From contig JASDDO010000006.1 in assembly GCA_030015575.1 (NCBI GenBank), forward strand, positions 324,432,361-324,496,360: a stretch of 64,000 nt of DNA, written 5' to 3'. This DNA is from Agapanthus africanus (lineage: Eukaryota; Streptophyta; Magnoliopsida; Asparagales; Amaryllidaceae). A model generated the notes under the pieces. That model was not told the origin of the DNA, searched no databases, and worked only from the letters and a program-made list of their open reading frames with translations. Positions 1 to 12,319 of the stretch are shown one piece after another; the first letter of the stretch is position 1, and the number at the start of each line of letters is the position of its first letter. The translations under genes were made by a program, and so were the position numbers.

Positions 1-657
1 TGCATCTGTCCAATGCTTCTATCGGTCATGGGCTATGCACATATTTTCCCTGATCGTGCAAACCACATCTACAGTTGCCACGATCATCTCTGGTCCATGG
101 AGTTCATGATCTCCCACGTCGTCCTAACTCAGCGGGGAACGGCACTTCCGTCCATAGAGTGTTGCGAATAGTGTCATTCCAATACTGGCCTGATAGCTGT
201 TGTTGTATGAAAACTCCACAAGGTGTAGGTGATCTTCCCACGAACCTCTGAAATTTAGCATACAGGCTCTCAGCATGTCTTTCAGAATCTGAATTGTTCG
301 CTCGGACTATCCGTCTGTTTGTGGATGATACGCCGTGCTGAAATTCAGACTCGTCCCCAGGCTAGCTTACAGACTCTGCCAAAACCGTGATCGGAATCTC
401 GTATGACGATCGGAGACGATGCGGGCAGGCATACCATGTAATCTCACGATCTCCTGCATGAGTTTATGGGTATCAAGACAAGTAGGGTACATCTTGAAGG
501 TTTAAATCTTACCTTAAATTTCTACCCACCTCCATGTATTTCCTTGCTAATGTCTCGGTTGACTGGCCAACTCGGAATGGAATAAAGTGATCCGACTTGG
601 TGAGTCGATCCACAATAACTTAAATTGCACCATTAACTTTCGTGCTGTGAGGGAGAG
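1..657 (-). pseudogene. Element A integrase, catalytic core and C-terminal part
   Basis: The complement matches, phrase for phrase, the integrase of elements C (7130-7700) and I (45420-46030). It includes the stretch encoding the [14 protein letters not shown] type motif near 280-350 and the LVEFSYNNS type motif near 200-225. Integrase would insert the cDNA copy into chromosomes. It is a fossil with several breaks. It ends at 657, where the LTR of element B begins, and the same reading direction resumes at 25724. Confidence 0.8.
653..657. repeat. Target-site duplication of element B, left copy
   Basis: The five bases gagag directly before the LTR start at 658 are repeated directly after the LTR end at 25719-25723. 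This is the 5-base duplication expected of an LTR retrotransposon integrase. Confidence 0.85.
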
Positions 658-1199
658 TGTTCCCCGCCGAAAGACGCGCGAAGACGCGGAGGACGTTTTG
701 CCTGAATTTCGGGGCAGATGCTAATTGGTGCTATCCGTCCACCTCTCCGAAAATGCCAAGTTGATTTATGGCACCATGTATCGAAGGTTTAAACGGATGC
801 GGCCGATGTAGCAGACTTCCTCAGATTCCCCCTCGTTTGAGGGGTTTTTGATTGTGGGGATGCTCTTCCCTGTAGGCGCAAGCCCCTGCAGTTAATTACG
901 CCACCGCATCGCGGTAACCACTTTCTCCTTCTCCAGATGGTCATTTCGTGTCGTGTGTGTTTGTTTTGTTTGTGGTTGCCCGTGGATTGTATACGGAGAC
1001 TAATTTATGTTGTCATCCGCAGGGCGTGGATTAGTCCAAATCCGTATCTTCATAGATTTGGGTTTTGGTTTGGGTTTAAGGATACGTTAGTCTCATTTAA
1101 GACTAAGATCAACTTAAACGTTTGTTAAGGATACGTTAGTCTAATTTTAGACTAAGATCAACTTAACAGGATTATTTAAATCCAACAAAAGAGCATTTG

Positions 1200-1397
1200 A
1201 ACTCTATTGTTTAGTTTAGGGACATTGCGGTCGATTACCTGTTTAAGGACATGGTGGTCCAAGGTTAAGGACATCATAGTCCATGGGCTTAAGGACCCTA
1301 CAGTCCAAGGCTAAGGACATCATAGTTGAGGTTAAGGACATCATAGTCCATGGGTTTAAGGACCCCATAGTCCAGGTTAAGGACATCGTAGTCCATG
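1200..1397. repeat. Short tandem repeats 'ttaaggacatcatagtcc' in the LTR of B
   Basis: Degenerate units of about 20-25 bases, alternating 'aaggacatcatagtcc' and 'aaggaccccacagtcc', run through the LTR here and continue after the insertion of C (11400-11560). The same array is longer in the right LTR (22300-22730). Each unit is a partial palindrome (ggac..gtcc). Confidence 0.75.
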
Positions 1398-2059
1398 TGT
1401 AACAACCGAGTTCATTTATACCAATTCCAGTTCCCGTATTTACTTATCTGTGGTATTTTCTTGATTTAACGGGTTTTGGGTGCGAATGGTATTTTTACAT
1501 CTTACATTGCATTCGACCCGACCCGCTTGCTTGAACCTGTTTGATTCATATTTATAGATTAACCTGACAAGTTACATAGACACGTGCATCTCATGTATAC
1601 TGCATACGGGCATTTTACCTGGCATTGCATCTTTTACCATATAACATTTTAGGTCATGTAAAATAATTTAAAATTGCATTTCATAGCCTGCATGATACCC
1701 CTAACCCCGTGGTAGCATCCGCGCATCTTGTTATCGTCCCGTTCAGTGAAACAGACGTGTTTGGATGGCTACGCGCATGTACGTGCATCCGTTCTTGGGG
1801 TATGCATTTTCGTTACCTGAGCATTCATTTTGAATTTTGAAAGTCGCACATATTTTTCGTATTTTAAATCTGAATTTTTAGATCCGACCCGGGCGCGTTT
1901 TGAAATATTTTTGTATCCCGCCAAAATTCAATTTATTTAATTTAAAATTTAGTTTAAATATTTTCATACGATTTCTTTAACAAACTGAAACCTCTTATCT
2001 AAAATTTTAAATCTAAAAATCTTTTAAAATTTTAAACCTAATTTCCTAACAAACCAACA

Positions 2060-2135
2060 ACCCCTTTCTCTCTCTCTCTCCTCTGCATATATCTATTTAT
2101 ATATATATTTTTTATTTATTTAATTTTTCTTTCTT
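2060..2135 (+). promoter_or_regulatory. Possible LTR promoter region (CT tract and TATA-like run)
   Basis: A CT-repeat tract at about 2066-2084 is followed by 'ctatttatatatatat' at about 2091-2107. A CT-rich leader and the CpG-rich stretch then follow. This order resembles a plant promoter and 5' leader and is kept in the second LTR (about 8907-8950). No transcription start is proven. Confidence 0.35.
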
Positions 2136-2194
2136 TATTTAAATACACAACCTCTTCTTCTTCTTCTTTCTTCTTTCTTTTTCTTGATCTTGTT

Positions 2195-2380
2195 TCTTGA
2201 TTCCGGTGATCACCGCCGGAGCCGTGCTCGTCGCTGACGATCCGAGTGATCCAGTGAATGTACCTGACTTGCGTGATCACCCTCGTGCGTTGTTTGGAAC
2301 CGTTCCGTGTACTGTGCGCGCGTCGCGACATTTCGCCGACGAAGGACGTTCCGTACACATCCGTTCTTGTTCCGTCTAGG
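2195..2380 (+). other. CpG-rich island inside the LTR of C, with a short open frame
   Basis: About 180 bases of GC-rich sequence stand in an otherwise AT-rich LTR. A 60-codon frame starts at 2197, and the same frame is kept in the other LTR at 9036-9218. The peptide matches nothing I recognise. It could be the transcribed R/leader part of the LTR or a captured gene scrap. The frame may be chance. Confidence 0.35.
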
Positions 2381-3439
2381 CAAGTTAATCTTGCTACATG
2401 CTATATAATTTATTTTATACCTATTTAAATAAATACCATACCTATAGTTTAAATCTAGTACCCCATGTTTAATTTTATAACGTTTCGATGTTCCGTTTGC
2501 ATCCGTTTATATCATTTTAAATCTAGATTATGAAAACTTATCTTGTGACATACTAGATTACATTATACTGCATCCATATCATTTAAAATATATATCGTCG
2601 TAATATTTCTTATTATTATCTGTAATTAGTTTATAATCTGCATTTTATAATATTATACATTTGAAAATATTATAGTTTACACATGAAACGTCGTTGCAAA
2701 GCGGATACGACAAATCTGAAATTTACTGTACAACTTACCTTATAAAATTCATTATAAATCATAGAAAAATCATTAGTATACGTTCTTTAGTTCGTTATGA
2801 AGCTAACTCAGAATAATATAACTTTATGAAATATTTACTTACAAAATAAATTTTTTAAATAATGTAAAATGCAAATGAATATGTCTTTAAACTGCTGTCC
2901 AGGGAAATTCCAGCAGCAAACTTTCAACTTCGGATGTTCATAACTTTTTGTAGGGACAACCTGAGATGTTTATACTTATAAAAATGAAAACCTTTATGAA
3001 TTATCTTTGTTTTTGTATAAGGTATGTCCCTTTTGGAGAACGTTTGTTATTTTTAAGTTATTTTACAAATCAGGGTGACGCTGAATTTCTGAACGGAACT
3101 TTCTTGTGCATGGTTAATCAATACCACTTTTATAGTTATTAATCGGCTTGAATATGTTATCCATATTAATATTATTATATCAATATCTATTTAAATAAAT
3201 AATAGTGCTTGTGTTTTAATATTCAGCACATTTTACCGATTTACAGTTTTATAGTATCCGTCTGTATCCGTACGGTTTATTACATATCTAGTTGCACGCC
3301 GAGACCATATTATTTTATTTTATTGTTACATTAGTATCCCATACTTGATCTTGTGCATCCTATATAGTCATGATGTAATCCCTGATAAATATTTGTGCAT
3401 CCATGCTTTACCGTGCATCCGTACTTGCTACAGTTTTAG

Positions 3440-3660
3440 TATGAGTATCCGCTTGACACATGTGCACTACCTGTTATGACCTGACATACCACTGCTTCAC
3501 TTGATACCTGATACACAACTACTTGACATGACTTGATATATGTACACTACCTGACTTGACCTGATGCACTGCCTACTTGATATGACATGGTATCGTACAC
3601 CCCTGACATGACATGACACCTTTATACATTACCTGGCTTGACCCGTTACCTGATCTTGTG
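3440..3660. repeat. Degenerate 'acctgacttgac' repeats in the LTR of C
   Basis: Many spaced copies of cttgac, acctgac and acatgac give a simple-sequence texture. The matching block in the second LTR is at about 10285-10500, with a small length difference between them. Confidence 0.6.
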
Positions 3661-4545
3661 TCTAATGCCAACTAACCTGACATGTAGTCCTCACGGACCG
3701 TTCCTGTTGTCTATCCAGACAAACCTGCTCTTACCTGATCCTGTGTTGGCATTAGTGCTCGATTACTGAATACCTGACTTGAACACTCATAGCTTGGGGG
3801 TATGGGAAAATCAATGATGAAACCTGACTTGTAACTCAACAGTTCGATACCTGTTCTGATCAGTCTTACGGGCTAGGCCAGCCCCGGAGTGATGATGCTG
3901 ACATCACTCGTCTGCACCTGCTACCTTTTACTGCCTAGCGGCACGTCTCGGTTTCAGCCCGAGAGTCTGTAGACCGTGGTCCCGGGCATGCACATGATAC
4001 TATTGAATTACATCGACGATTCATCAAATTGATTTCAAAGACTTGAGAGTAGATAACCTAATAGAACAGTTCAGTTTACTCACTGCACACTACCCTTCAC
4101 TGCCCTGATTTACATTACTGTTACACCTGCTTTTCATTCATGATTATATTTGCATTGCCTGTTACCCTGTTTATATTATATTACTTGATGACATGACGCG
4201 CTGAGGTCTGGGTTTTGCATGGCCCAGATTCTTCTACCTTATTGCAGACTGATTAGGAGTATTGCCGTTGTTAGACCGAGCGGTGAAGTTCCGGTCGGTA
4301 TGTAGTTTCACTTCCAGGTGTTTCCTTTATTGTATCTTTTGGCTTCCGCACATTGTAAATTCTGGACTCTTTTACTCTGGCTTATGGACATGTACTAGAT
4401 AGTTTAGTTTACTTTCCTGATCTTGATATCTCTACAGCCGTAATGTGACTGTAGAAGGATTTTTCCTATCCACAGGTAGCATGGTTGGCTATGTCACGTG
4501 CCTATCTTAGCGTACTCTGGAAAGCGGGGCATGACATGGTTAGTT

Positions 4546-4559
4546 TGGTATCAGAGCCA
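4546..4559 (+). other. Element C primer-binding site (initiator Met tRNA)
   Basis: TGGTATCAGAGCCA lies ten bases after the LTR end. It is the usual plant sequence complementary to the 3' end of the initiator methionine tRNA, which primes minus-strand DNA synthesis. Confidence 0.85.
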
Positions 4560-5016
4560 TAGGATATAGGTTAATCGAGTTTGATTCTTTTGTAGTTGGG
4601 TATTGGACCCAATACACGAATCGGAATCTCGTGATTAGGTACATGTCCTGCCACCTTGTTATCGTGATTCTTGAATCATATCTTTCTCTTATCCTTTGCC
4701 TTGACGATATGCAAACCACTTTGCATTTCGACCTGAAATCTTTTTGGTTCTCTATTGTTTCTCCTTGTTTCTTGATTCTGATACTAGGATTTGGGCGACT
4801 TGGGTGGAGTTATGTAATTGTGCCCATGAACTGCAGCATGGTTACAATGCGGTACTCTATCTAAGTAACTTGGAGTCCTGGTCTTGATTCACTTTCATGT
4901 TCCATGATCGTTCTACTATCTTGTCCCTCTCAGTTTCATTGCTTACCAGTTATTGTTTTATCGCCAGCTTGAATCGTGTTTACCGTGCTTAATCCTCTTC
5001 AGTATCTTGACTTCGG

Positions 5017-5226
5017 ATGAAGTCATCTCGGTATCTTACTTGTTCATGTTTTCCCCGCATTAGAATTATTCAATTCTGGTGCATCCCTTTGTTTGTTGTT
5101 GTCTTGGGAATGGATTTTCTCGGCACTTTCCACGCTCATATTGATTGTAAGGAAAGGAAAGTGATTTTCCAGATTTCCGGACATCCGGAGTTTGTTTTGC
5201 TGGAGGAAGCAGTTCTGTCGAGCTAG
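5017..5226 (+). pseudogene. Element C protease-region remnant
   Basis: An open stretch contains VVLGMDFLGTFHAHIDC and QISGHPEF. These match the C-terminal half of the Ty3/gypsy aspartic protease domain and the same region of elements A (VVLEMDWL) and I (IVLGMNWL). It lies upstream of RT as expected. It is a fossil. Confidence 0.65.
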
Positions 5227-5318
5227 TCGAGTTTAGGGCTAAGCCGACAAGCAATGTTCTTTCGTCAATGGAAGATGATAAGAAGGAAGCGCCAGCTGTA
5301 GTTTGAGAGTTCATAGAC

Positions 5319-6158
5319 GTGTTCGAGGACATATCGGTTTTACGGCCAAAACGAGATGTGGAGTTCGCGATCGATCTTGTTTCTGGTGCAGCGCCAATCT
5401 CAAAGGCGTACTATCCGATGGCACCAGTGGAGTTGGAAGAAGTCAAGAAGCAGGTTACTGAATTACTTGAGAAGGGTTGGATTCGCAGCAGTAACTCACC
5501 TTAGGAAACTCCAGTTCTTCTAGTAAAGAAGAAAGATGGCACAAGGAGGATGTGCATCGATTATCGAGAATTAAACCGGGTGACTATTAAGAACAAGTAC
5601 TCGATCCCTCGCATTGGCGAATTGTTCGAGCATCTTAGTGGCACGAGGGTATTCTCGAAGCTGAATTTGCGGTCCGGATATCATCAGGTCCGAGTTAAAC
5701 CAGAAGATATTTGCAAGACTGTGTTCCGAACTCGGTATGGACATTACGAGTTTTAGTGATGCCCTTCGGAGTAACTAATACACCGGCGATATTTATGGAC
5801 TTGATGAGCCGAATCTTTTCACCATTCTTGGACCAATTTATAGTGGTGTTCATTGATGATATTTTAGTCCACTCAAAAGAGTATTGAAGAGCATGCAGAA
5901 TACTTGAAGATCGCACTGCAGACATTGAGGCAAGAAAGATTGTATGCAAAGATGAGCAAGTGCGAGTTTTGGCTTGAAGAAGTGAAGTTTTTGGGGAATA
6001 TCGTAGCTGGAGATGGAATCGTCGTTTATCCAGGGAAGATTGCAGTAGTTCAAGACTGGCCAATTCCGAAGAACGTTGTAGAGATCAGAAGTTTTCTTGG
6101 ACTTGCAGGATACTACAGAAGGTTCGTGAAGAATTTTGCTCGTTTGGCTGAGCCTTGA
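5319..6158 (+). pseudogene. Element C reverse transcriptase remnant
   Basis: Similarity to gypsy RT is spread over 5319-6158. It includes a KGWIRSS type fingers motif, [18 protein letters not shown], the palm segment with FIDDI near 5845, and the connection segment [15 protein letters not shown]. Gene order and residues match chromoviruses. It is broken in several places. Confidence 0.85.
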
Positions 6159-6640
6159 CCAAGCTTACGCGCAAGGAAGTACCGTTTGTATGGACGGATA
6201 AGTGTGCGTTAGCTTTTGAGGCATTGAAGCAGAGATTGATAACCGCTCCTAATTTAACCGTGCCAGACAGTTCTGGAGGATTGGTGATTCACAACGACGC
6301 ATCTGGGAAAGGATTGGGATGTGTTTTGATGCAGCATGGGAAGGTTATAGCTTACGCATCGAGACAATTGAAGACCCATGAGAAGAATTACCCAACTCAT
6401 GAGTTGGAGCTAGCAGCGGTGATTTTCGCTTTGAAAATTTGGAGACACTACTTATTGGGTTAAAGGGGCGAAGTTTTCACCGATCATAAAAGCCTAAAGT
6501 ACGTGTTCACAGAAGGAGCTTAATATGAGGCAGCGTAGATGGTTGGAGATGATGGCTGACTACGATCTTGATCTTAAGTACCATCCGGGGAAGTTAATGT
6601 TGTGCCGGATGCGCTTAGTCGGTTACCAGCAATTCGAATG
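6155..6640 (+). pseudogene. Element C RNase H remnant
   Basis: The residues [35 protein letters not shown] and [12 protein letters not shown] are those of the Ty3/gypsy RNase H that follows RT. It removes the RNA strand during reverse transcription. The following 150 bases continue the domain to the PDALSR type end. It is a fossil. Confidence 0.85.
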
Positions 6641-6833
6641 TTGACTGCACAAAAAGGAACTTATTGAAGACTTTCGGAGATTCGAGTTGGAGATCGTGCT
6701 ACCGCATTCTTCAGGATAGTTGATGTCGCTGCAAGTACAGTCGTCATTGATCGAGAGTATTAAAACAGCGCAGTCAAAAAACACAAGATTGCAAAGGTTT
6801 CGAGAATAGGTTGAAGCTGGACTTCGAACGGAC

Positions 6834-7994
6834 TTGTTAATTCATGAAGATGGTTCGTTGAGATATGGTAGCCGTTTGTGTGTGCCAAAAGGAGACATTC
6901 GCGAAGAACTTATGAAGGAGGCGCACAGTTCAGCATATTCCATACATCCAGGAGGCACGAAGATATACCGAGATATACGACAGCATTTCTGGTGGGAAGG
7001 CATGAAACGGGATATTGCCGTTTTGTGGCAAAGTGTTTGGTGTGTCAGCAAGTTAAGGCTGAACATCAACGGGTTGCTAGTTTGTTGCAATCACTTCCGA
7101 TCCCTAAATGGAAGTGGGAACATATAACCATGGATTTCGTGACAGCTCTACCGCAGAGTCCAAAGGGCAACAATGCAGTTTGGGTGATTGTTGATCGATT
7201 GACCAAGGCAGCTCATTTCATACCATTTCGAGTTGGTCGATCAACAGAAGCTTTGGCAGAGCGGTACATGCAGGAGATAGTAAGATTGTATGGAGTACCG
7301 GTGAGCATCGTGTGCGACCGTGACACTCGTTTCTTATCACACTTTTGGAGGAGCTTACAGAAAAGTTTAGGGACTCGATTGAAGTTTAGTACAGCTTATC
7401 ATCCCCAGACAGATGGCCAGTCGGAGAGAATGATCCAAACTCTTGAAGATATGTTGAGAGCTTGCATGTTAGATTTCAAGGGTTCATGGGAGGATCATCT
7501 ACATTTGGTGGAGTTTTCTTACAACAACAGTTTTAGGCGACTATTCAAATGGCTCCATTCGAAGCTTTGTATGGTCGCAAGTGTCGTTCACCTGTTTGCT
7601 GGACGATGTTAGAGAACGAAGATTGTTGGGACCGGATTTGATCGTGCAAACAGTTGAGAAGGTTAACACTATCCGGAATCATATGAAAGCAGCACAAGAC
7701 CGACAAAAGAGTTGGGCAGATACAACGAGAATACCTCTAGAGTTCGCCGTTGGTGATTTGGTATTCTTGAAGATATCACCGACTAGAGGAGTGATTCGTT
7801 TCGGAAGTCGAGGAAAGCTTAGTCCTCGATTCGTTGGACCTTTTGAGATTTTGGAGCGTGTTGGAGAAGTAGCATATCGATTGGCGTTACCGCAATCCTT
7901 GCCGAGTGTTCATGACGTGTTTCACGTATCTCAACTCCGTAAATATGTTCGAGATGAAACACATGTGTTGGATCATTCGGAGCTGACTGTATGA
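6834..7994 (+). pseudogene. Element C integrase remnant
   Basis: The zinc-binding N-terminal region ([13 protein letters not shown]) is followed by the catalytic core with MDFVTALPQS, WVIVDRLTKAAHFIPF, CDRDTRF and [16 protein letters not shown]-terminal GPFEILERVGEVAYRLALP segment follows, then HDVFHVSQLRKYV. This is the full domain order of a chromovirus integrase. It is broken in a few places. Confidence 0.9.
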
Positions 7995-8160
7995 GAAGAT
8001 TTGACTTTTGAGGAGCGACCGATGTCGATTGTGGATCGAAGGGAAAAGGTTCTTAAGAACAAGATTATCCCTCTTGTACTTGTTTCTTGGAGAAATTGCT
8101 CGCATGGAGAATCAACCTGGGAACGAGAAGATGAAATCCAGCAAAAGTTTCCATATCTAT
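7990..8160 (+). pseudogene. Element C chromodomain remnant
   Basis: After HSELTV the frame carries RREKVLKNKIIPLVLVSW and GESTWEREDE, ending QQKFPYLF. This is the pattern of the integrase-linked chromodomain of Tekay/Del chromoviruses, thought to steer integration to heterochromatin. The following 'atttcgaggacgaaatt' at about 8200-8216 is the usual Tekay sequence before the 3' LTR. Confidence 0.75.
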
Positions 8161-8238
8161 TCTTGTAGTTTCTTGATTGTTTATCCTTTCTTGTTCTTAG
8201 AATTTCGAGGACGAAATTCTTTTTGTAGTTGGATATAA

Positions 8239-11200
8239 TGTAACAACCGAGTTCATTTATACCAATTCCAGTTCCCGTATTTACTTATCTGTGGTATTTT
8301 CTTGATTTAACGGGTTTTGGGTGCGAATGGTATTTTTACATCTTACATTACATTTGACCCGACCCGCTTGCTTGAACCTGTTTGATTCATATTTATAGAT
8401 TAACCTGACTTGTTACATAGACACGTGCATCTCATGTATACTGCATACGGGCATTTTACCTGGCATTGCATCTTTTACCATATAACATTTTAGGTCATGT
8501 AAAATAATTTAAAATTGCATTTCATAGCCTGCATGATACCCCTAACCCCGTGGTAGCATCCGCGCATCTTGTTATCGTCCCGTTCAGTGAAACGGACGTG
8601 TTTGGATGGCTACGCGCATGTACGTGCATCCGTTCTTGGGGGTATGCATTTTCGTTACCTGAGCATTAATTTTGAATTTTGAAAGTCGCACATATTTTTC
8701 GTATTTTAAATCTGAATTTTTAGACCCGACCCGGGCGCGTTTTGAAATATTTTTGTATCCCGCCAAAATTCAATTTATTTAATTTAAAATTTAGTTTAAA
8801 TATTTTCATACGATTTCTTTAACAAACTAAAACCTCTTATCTAAAATTTTAAATCTAAAAATCTTTTAAAATTTTAAATCTAATTTCCTAACAAACCAAC
8901 AACCTCTTTCTCTCTCTCTCTCTCCTCTGCATATATCTATTTATATATATTTTTTATTTATTTAATTTTTCTTTCTTTATTTAAATACACAACCTCTTCT
9001 TCTTCTTTCTTCTTTCTTTTTCTTGATCTTGTTTCTTGATTCCGGTGATCACCGCCGGAGCCGTGCTCGTCGCTGACGATCCGAGTGATCCAGTGAACGT
9101 ACCTGACTTGCGTGATCACCCTCGTGCGTTGTTTGGAACCGTTCCGTGTACCATGCGCGCGTCGCGACATTTCGCCGACGAAGGACGTTCCGTACACATC
9201 CGTTCTTGTTCCGTCTAGGCAAGTTAATCTTGCTACATGCTATATAATTCATTTTATACCTATTTAAATAAATACCATACCTATAGTTTAAATCTAGTAC
9301 CCCATGTTTAATTTTATAACGTTTCGATGTTCCGTTTGCATCCGTTTATATCATTTTAAATCTAGATCACGAAAACTTATCTTGTGACATACTAGATTAC
9401 ATTATACTGCATCCATATCATTTAAAATATATATCGTCGTAATATTTCTTATTATTATCTGTAATTAGTTTATAATCTGCATTTTATAATATTATACATT
9501 TGAAAATATTATAGTTTACACATGAAACGCCGTTGCAAAGCGGATACGACAAATCTGAAATTTACTGTACACCTTACCTTATAAAATTCATTATAAATCA
9601 TAGAAAAAACATTAGTATACGTTCTTTAGTTCGTTACGAAGCTAACTCAGAATACTATAACTTTATGAAATATTTACTTACAAAATAAATTGTTTAAATA
9701 ACGTAAAATGCAACTGAATATGTCTTTAAACTGCTGTCCAGGGAAATTCCAGCAGCAAACTTTCAACTTCGGATTTTCATAACTTTTTGTGGGGACAATC
9801 TGAGATGTTTATACTTATAAAATGAAAAGCTTATTGAATTATCTTTGTTTTGGTATAAGGCACGTCCCTTTTGGAGAACGCTTGTTATTTTTAAGCTATT
9901 TTACAAATCAGGGTGGCGCTGAATTTCTGAACGGAACTTTCTTGTGCATGGTTAATCAATACCACTTTTATAGTTATTAATCGGCTTGAATATGTTATCC
10001 ATGTTAATATTATTATATCAATATCTATTTAAATAAATAATAGTGCTTGTGTTTTAATATTCAGCAAATTTTACCGATTTACAGTTTTATAGTATCCGTC
10101 TGTATCCGTACGGTTTATTACATATCTAGTTGCACGCCGAGACCATATTATTTCATTTTACTGTTACATTAGTATCCCATACTTGATCTTGTGCATCCTA
10201 TATAGTCATGATGTAATCCCTGATAAATATTTATGCATCCATGCTTTACCGTGCATCCGTACTTGCTACAGTTTTAGTATGAGCATCCACTTGACACATG
10301 TGCACTACCTGTTATGACCTGACATACCACTGCTTCACTTGATACCTGATACACAACTACTTGACATGACTTGATATATGTACACTACCTGACTTGACTT
10401 GATGCACTGCCTACTTGATATGACATGGTACCGTACACTCCTGACATGACATGACACCTTTATACATTACCTGGCTTGACCTGATGTACATGGGCTTAAC
10501 CCATTACCTGATCTTGTGTCTAATGCCAACTAACCCGACATGTAGTCCTCACGGACCGTTCCTGTTGTCTATCCAGACAAACCTGCTCTTACCTGATCCT
10601 GTGTTGGCATTAGTGCTCGATTACTGAATACCTGACTTGAACACTCATTGCTTGGGGGTATGGGGAAATCAATGATGAAACCTGACTTGTAACTCAACAG
10701 TTCGATACCTGTTCTGATCAGTCTTACGGGCTAGGCCAGCCCCGGAGTGATGATGCTGACATCACTCGTCTGTACCTGCTACCTTTTACTGCCTAGCGGC
10801 ACGTCTCGGTTTCAGCCCGAGAGTCTGTAGACCGTGGTCCCGGGCATTCATGGGATACTATTGAATTACATTGACGATTCATCAAATTGATTTCAAAGAC
10901 TTGAGAGTAGATAACCTAATAGAACAGTTTAGTTTACTCACTGCACACTACTCTTCACTGCCCTGATTTACATTACTGTTACACCTGCTTTTCATTCATG
11001 ATTATATTTGCATTGCCTGTTACCCTGTTTATATTTTATTACTTGATGACATGACGCGCTGACGTCTGGGTTTTGCATGGCCCAGATTCTTCTACCTTGT
11101 TGCAGACTGATTAGGAGTATTGCCGTTGTTAGACCGAGCGGTGAAGTTCCGGTCGGTATGTAGTTTCACTTCCAAGTGTTTCCTTTATTGTATCTTTTGG

Positions 11201-11394
11201 CTTCCGCACATTGTAAATTCTGGACTCTTTTACTCTGGCTTATGGACATGTACTAGATAGTTTAGTTTACTTTCCTGATCTTGATATCTCTACAGCCGTA
11301 ATGTGACTGTGGAAGGATTTTTCCTATCCACAGGTAGCATGGTTGGCTATGTCACGTGCCTATCTTAGCGTACTCTGGGAAGCGGGGCGTGACA
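8239..11394 (+). repeat. Element C 3' LTR
   Basis: This 3156-base LTR begins TGTAACAACC and ends GGCGTGACA. It aligns with 1398-4536 over its full length, with roughly 2% difference by eye. The target repeat ccatg follows at 11395-11399. Confidence 0.92.
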
Positions 11395-11924
11395 CCATGG
11401 GCTTAAGGACCCCACGGTCCAGGTTAAGGACATCGTAGTCCATGGGCTTAAGGACCCCACAGTCCAGTTTAAAGACGTCATAGTCTATCGAGTTTAAGGA
11501 CATCATAGTCCGTAGTTTAAAGACATCATAGTCTATGAAGTTTAAGGACATCGTAGTCCGTGAAATTTGTGGTTGTCGGGACCCGTCACCTCTCTGAAGA
11601 CGTTGAAGGATTACAACGACAGATATCAGAGGAGTAAAGAGATGCACCCTTGAACCGGTGTGAGTTGGTTGAAGGATCTGTAGTCCAGTTTGGGACTGAG
11701 ATCTGTTAAATATTCGTGAGCAGATGGGCTCAGTTCAATATAAGTTGAGGACTTATGGCCAATATTGGGCTAAGTCCAATAAGATTAAAATGTTTAACAT
11801 TTTATTGTTCTGGGCTGTTGAGCCTTTCTTTGGGCTTGGCCTTTTTTAATAATGCTGAGCATTAGATCCTGACATTTTTTGTCTTGTATTGAATGTATAG
11901 CATTCATCAGAACAATGTGTGTTC

Positions 11925-12310
11925 TGACAGCGCGCCACGTGGCGCGCCAGGCGTTTTGCTCCAACTAAAGAGCACATTGCGCTTCTACCAAGTAGCGCAC
12001 ACGAAAAGGACACGTGTCACGCTTGGTGCTAAGCACCAGATGATAGGCGTATTGCGCCAGTTTATGAGCGCATTACGCTTTCAATTTATGAGCGCGTTGC
12101 GCTAGTTTAGTGGCGCACCAGTGAGTGACACGTGGCGTACTTGGTGCTGAGCGCCAGCCCATGAGCGCAGTGCGCTGTTTCAGGAGCGCAAAGCGCAAGT
12201 TGCATACGTGGTTGACACGTGGCGTGTTTTGGCACTGAGCGCCGGTCCAGGGAGCGCAAAAGCGCAATTCAAGAGTGCAAGGCATTTTTCAATAGCGCAA
12301 AGCGCATTTG
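11925..12310. repeat. GCGC-rich microrepeat block in the LTR of B
   Basis: Irregular copies of 'gagcgcattgcgc', 'agcgcaaagcgca' and 'cacgtgg' occur every 15-30 bases. Several are palindromic, such as gcgccacgtggcgc. A second block follows at 12935-13115, and partners lie in the right LTR (23090-23430 and 25421-25580). The ACGTG cores resemble plant bZIP/bHLH G-box sites, but no function is shown. Confidence 0.7.
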
Positions 12311-12319
12311 ATCAAATTT

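Larger units (their letters stand above)
1398..4536 (+). repeat. Element C 5' LTR
   Basis: This 3139-base LTR begins TGTAACAACC and ends GCATGACA. It aligns over its full length with 8239-11394. It is AT-rich, with one CpG-rich stretch (about 2200-2370) and a block of 'acctgacttgac' type repeats (about 3440-3660). Confidence 0.92.
1398..11394 (+). mobile_element. Element C: Tekay-type chromovirus, structurally complete ends, broken interior
   Basis: LTRs TGTAACAACCGAG..GGGCGTGACA lie at 1398-4536 and 8239-11394, with target repeat ccatg at 1393-1397 and 11395-11399. A Met-initiator primer-binding site follows the left LTR. The interior (4537-8238) holds protease, RT, RNase H, integrase and chromodomain similarity on the plus strand. 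I see no gag-like domain. The two 3.1 kb LTRs look about 98% alike by eye, so at commonly used plant LTR rates the insertion is about a million years old or less. Coding sequence is broken about eight or more times. It lies inside the left LTR of B and is therefore younger than B. Confidence 0.9.

Noticed and set aside
4546-4559. tRNA gene remnant at this and the other TGGTATCAGAGC sites (38647, 29409, 62957)
   Set aside because: Only the primer-binding match to the tRNA 3' end is present, beside LTR ends; no cloverleaf is visible.
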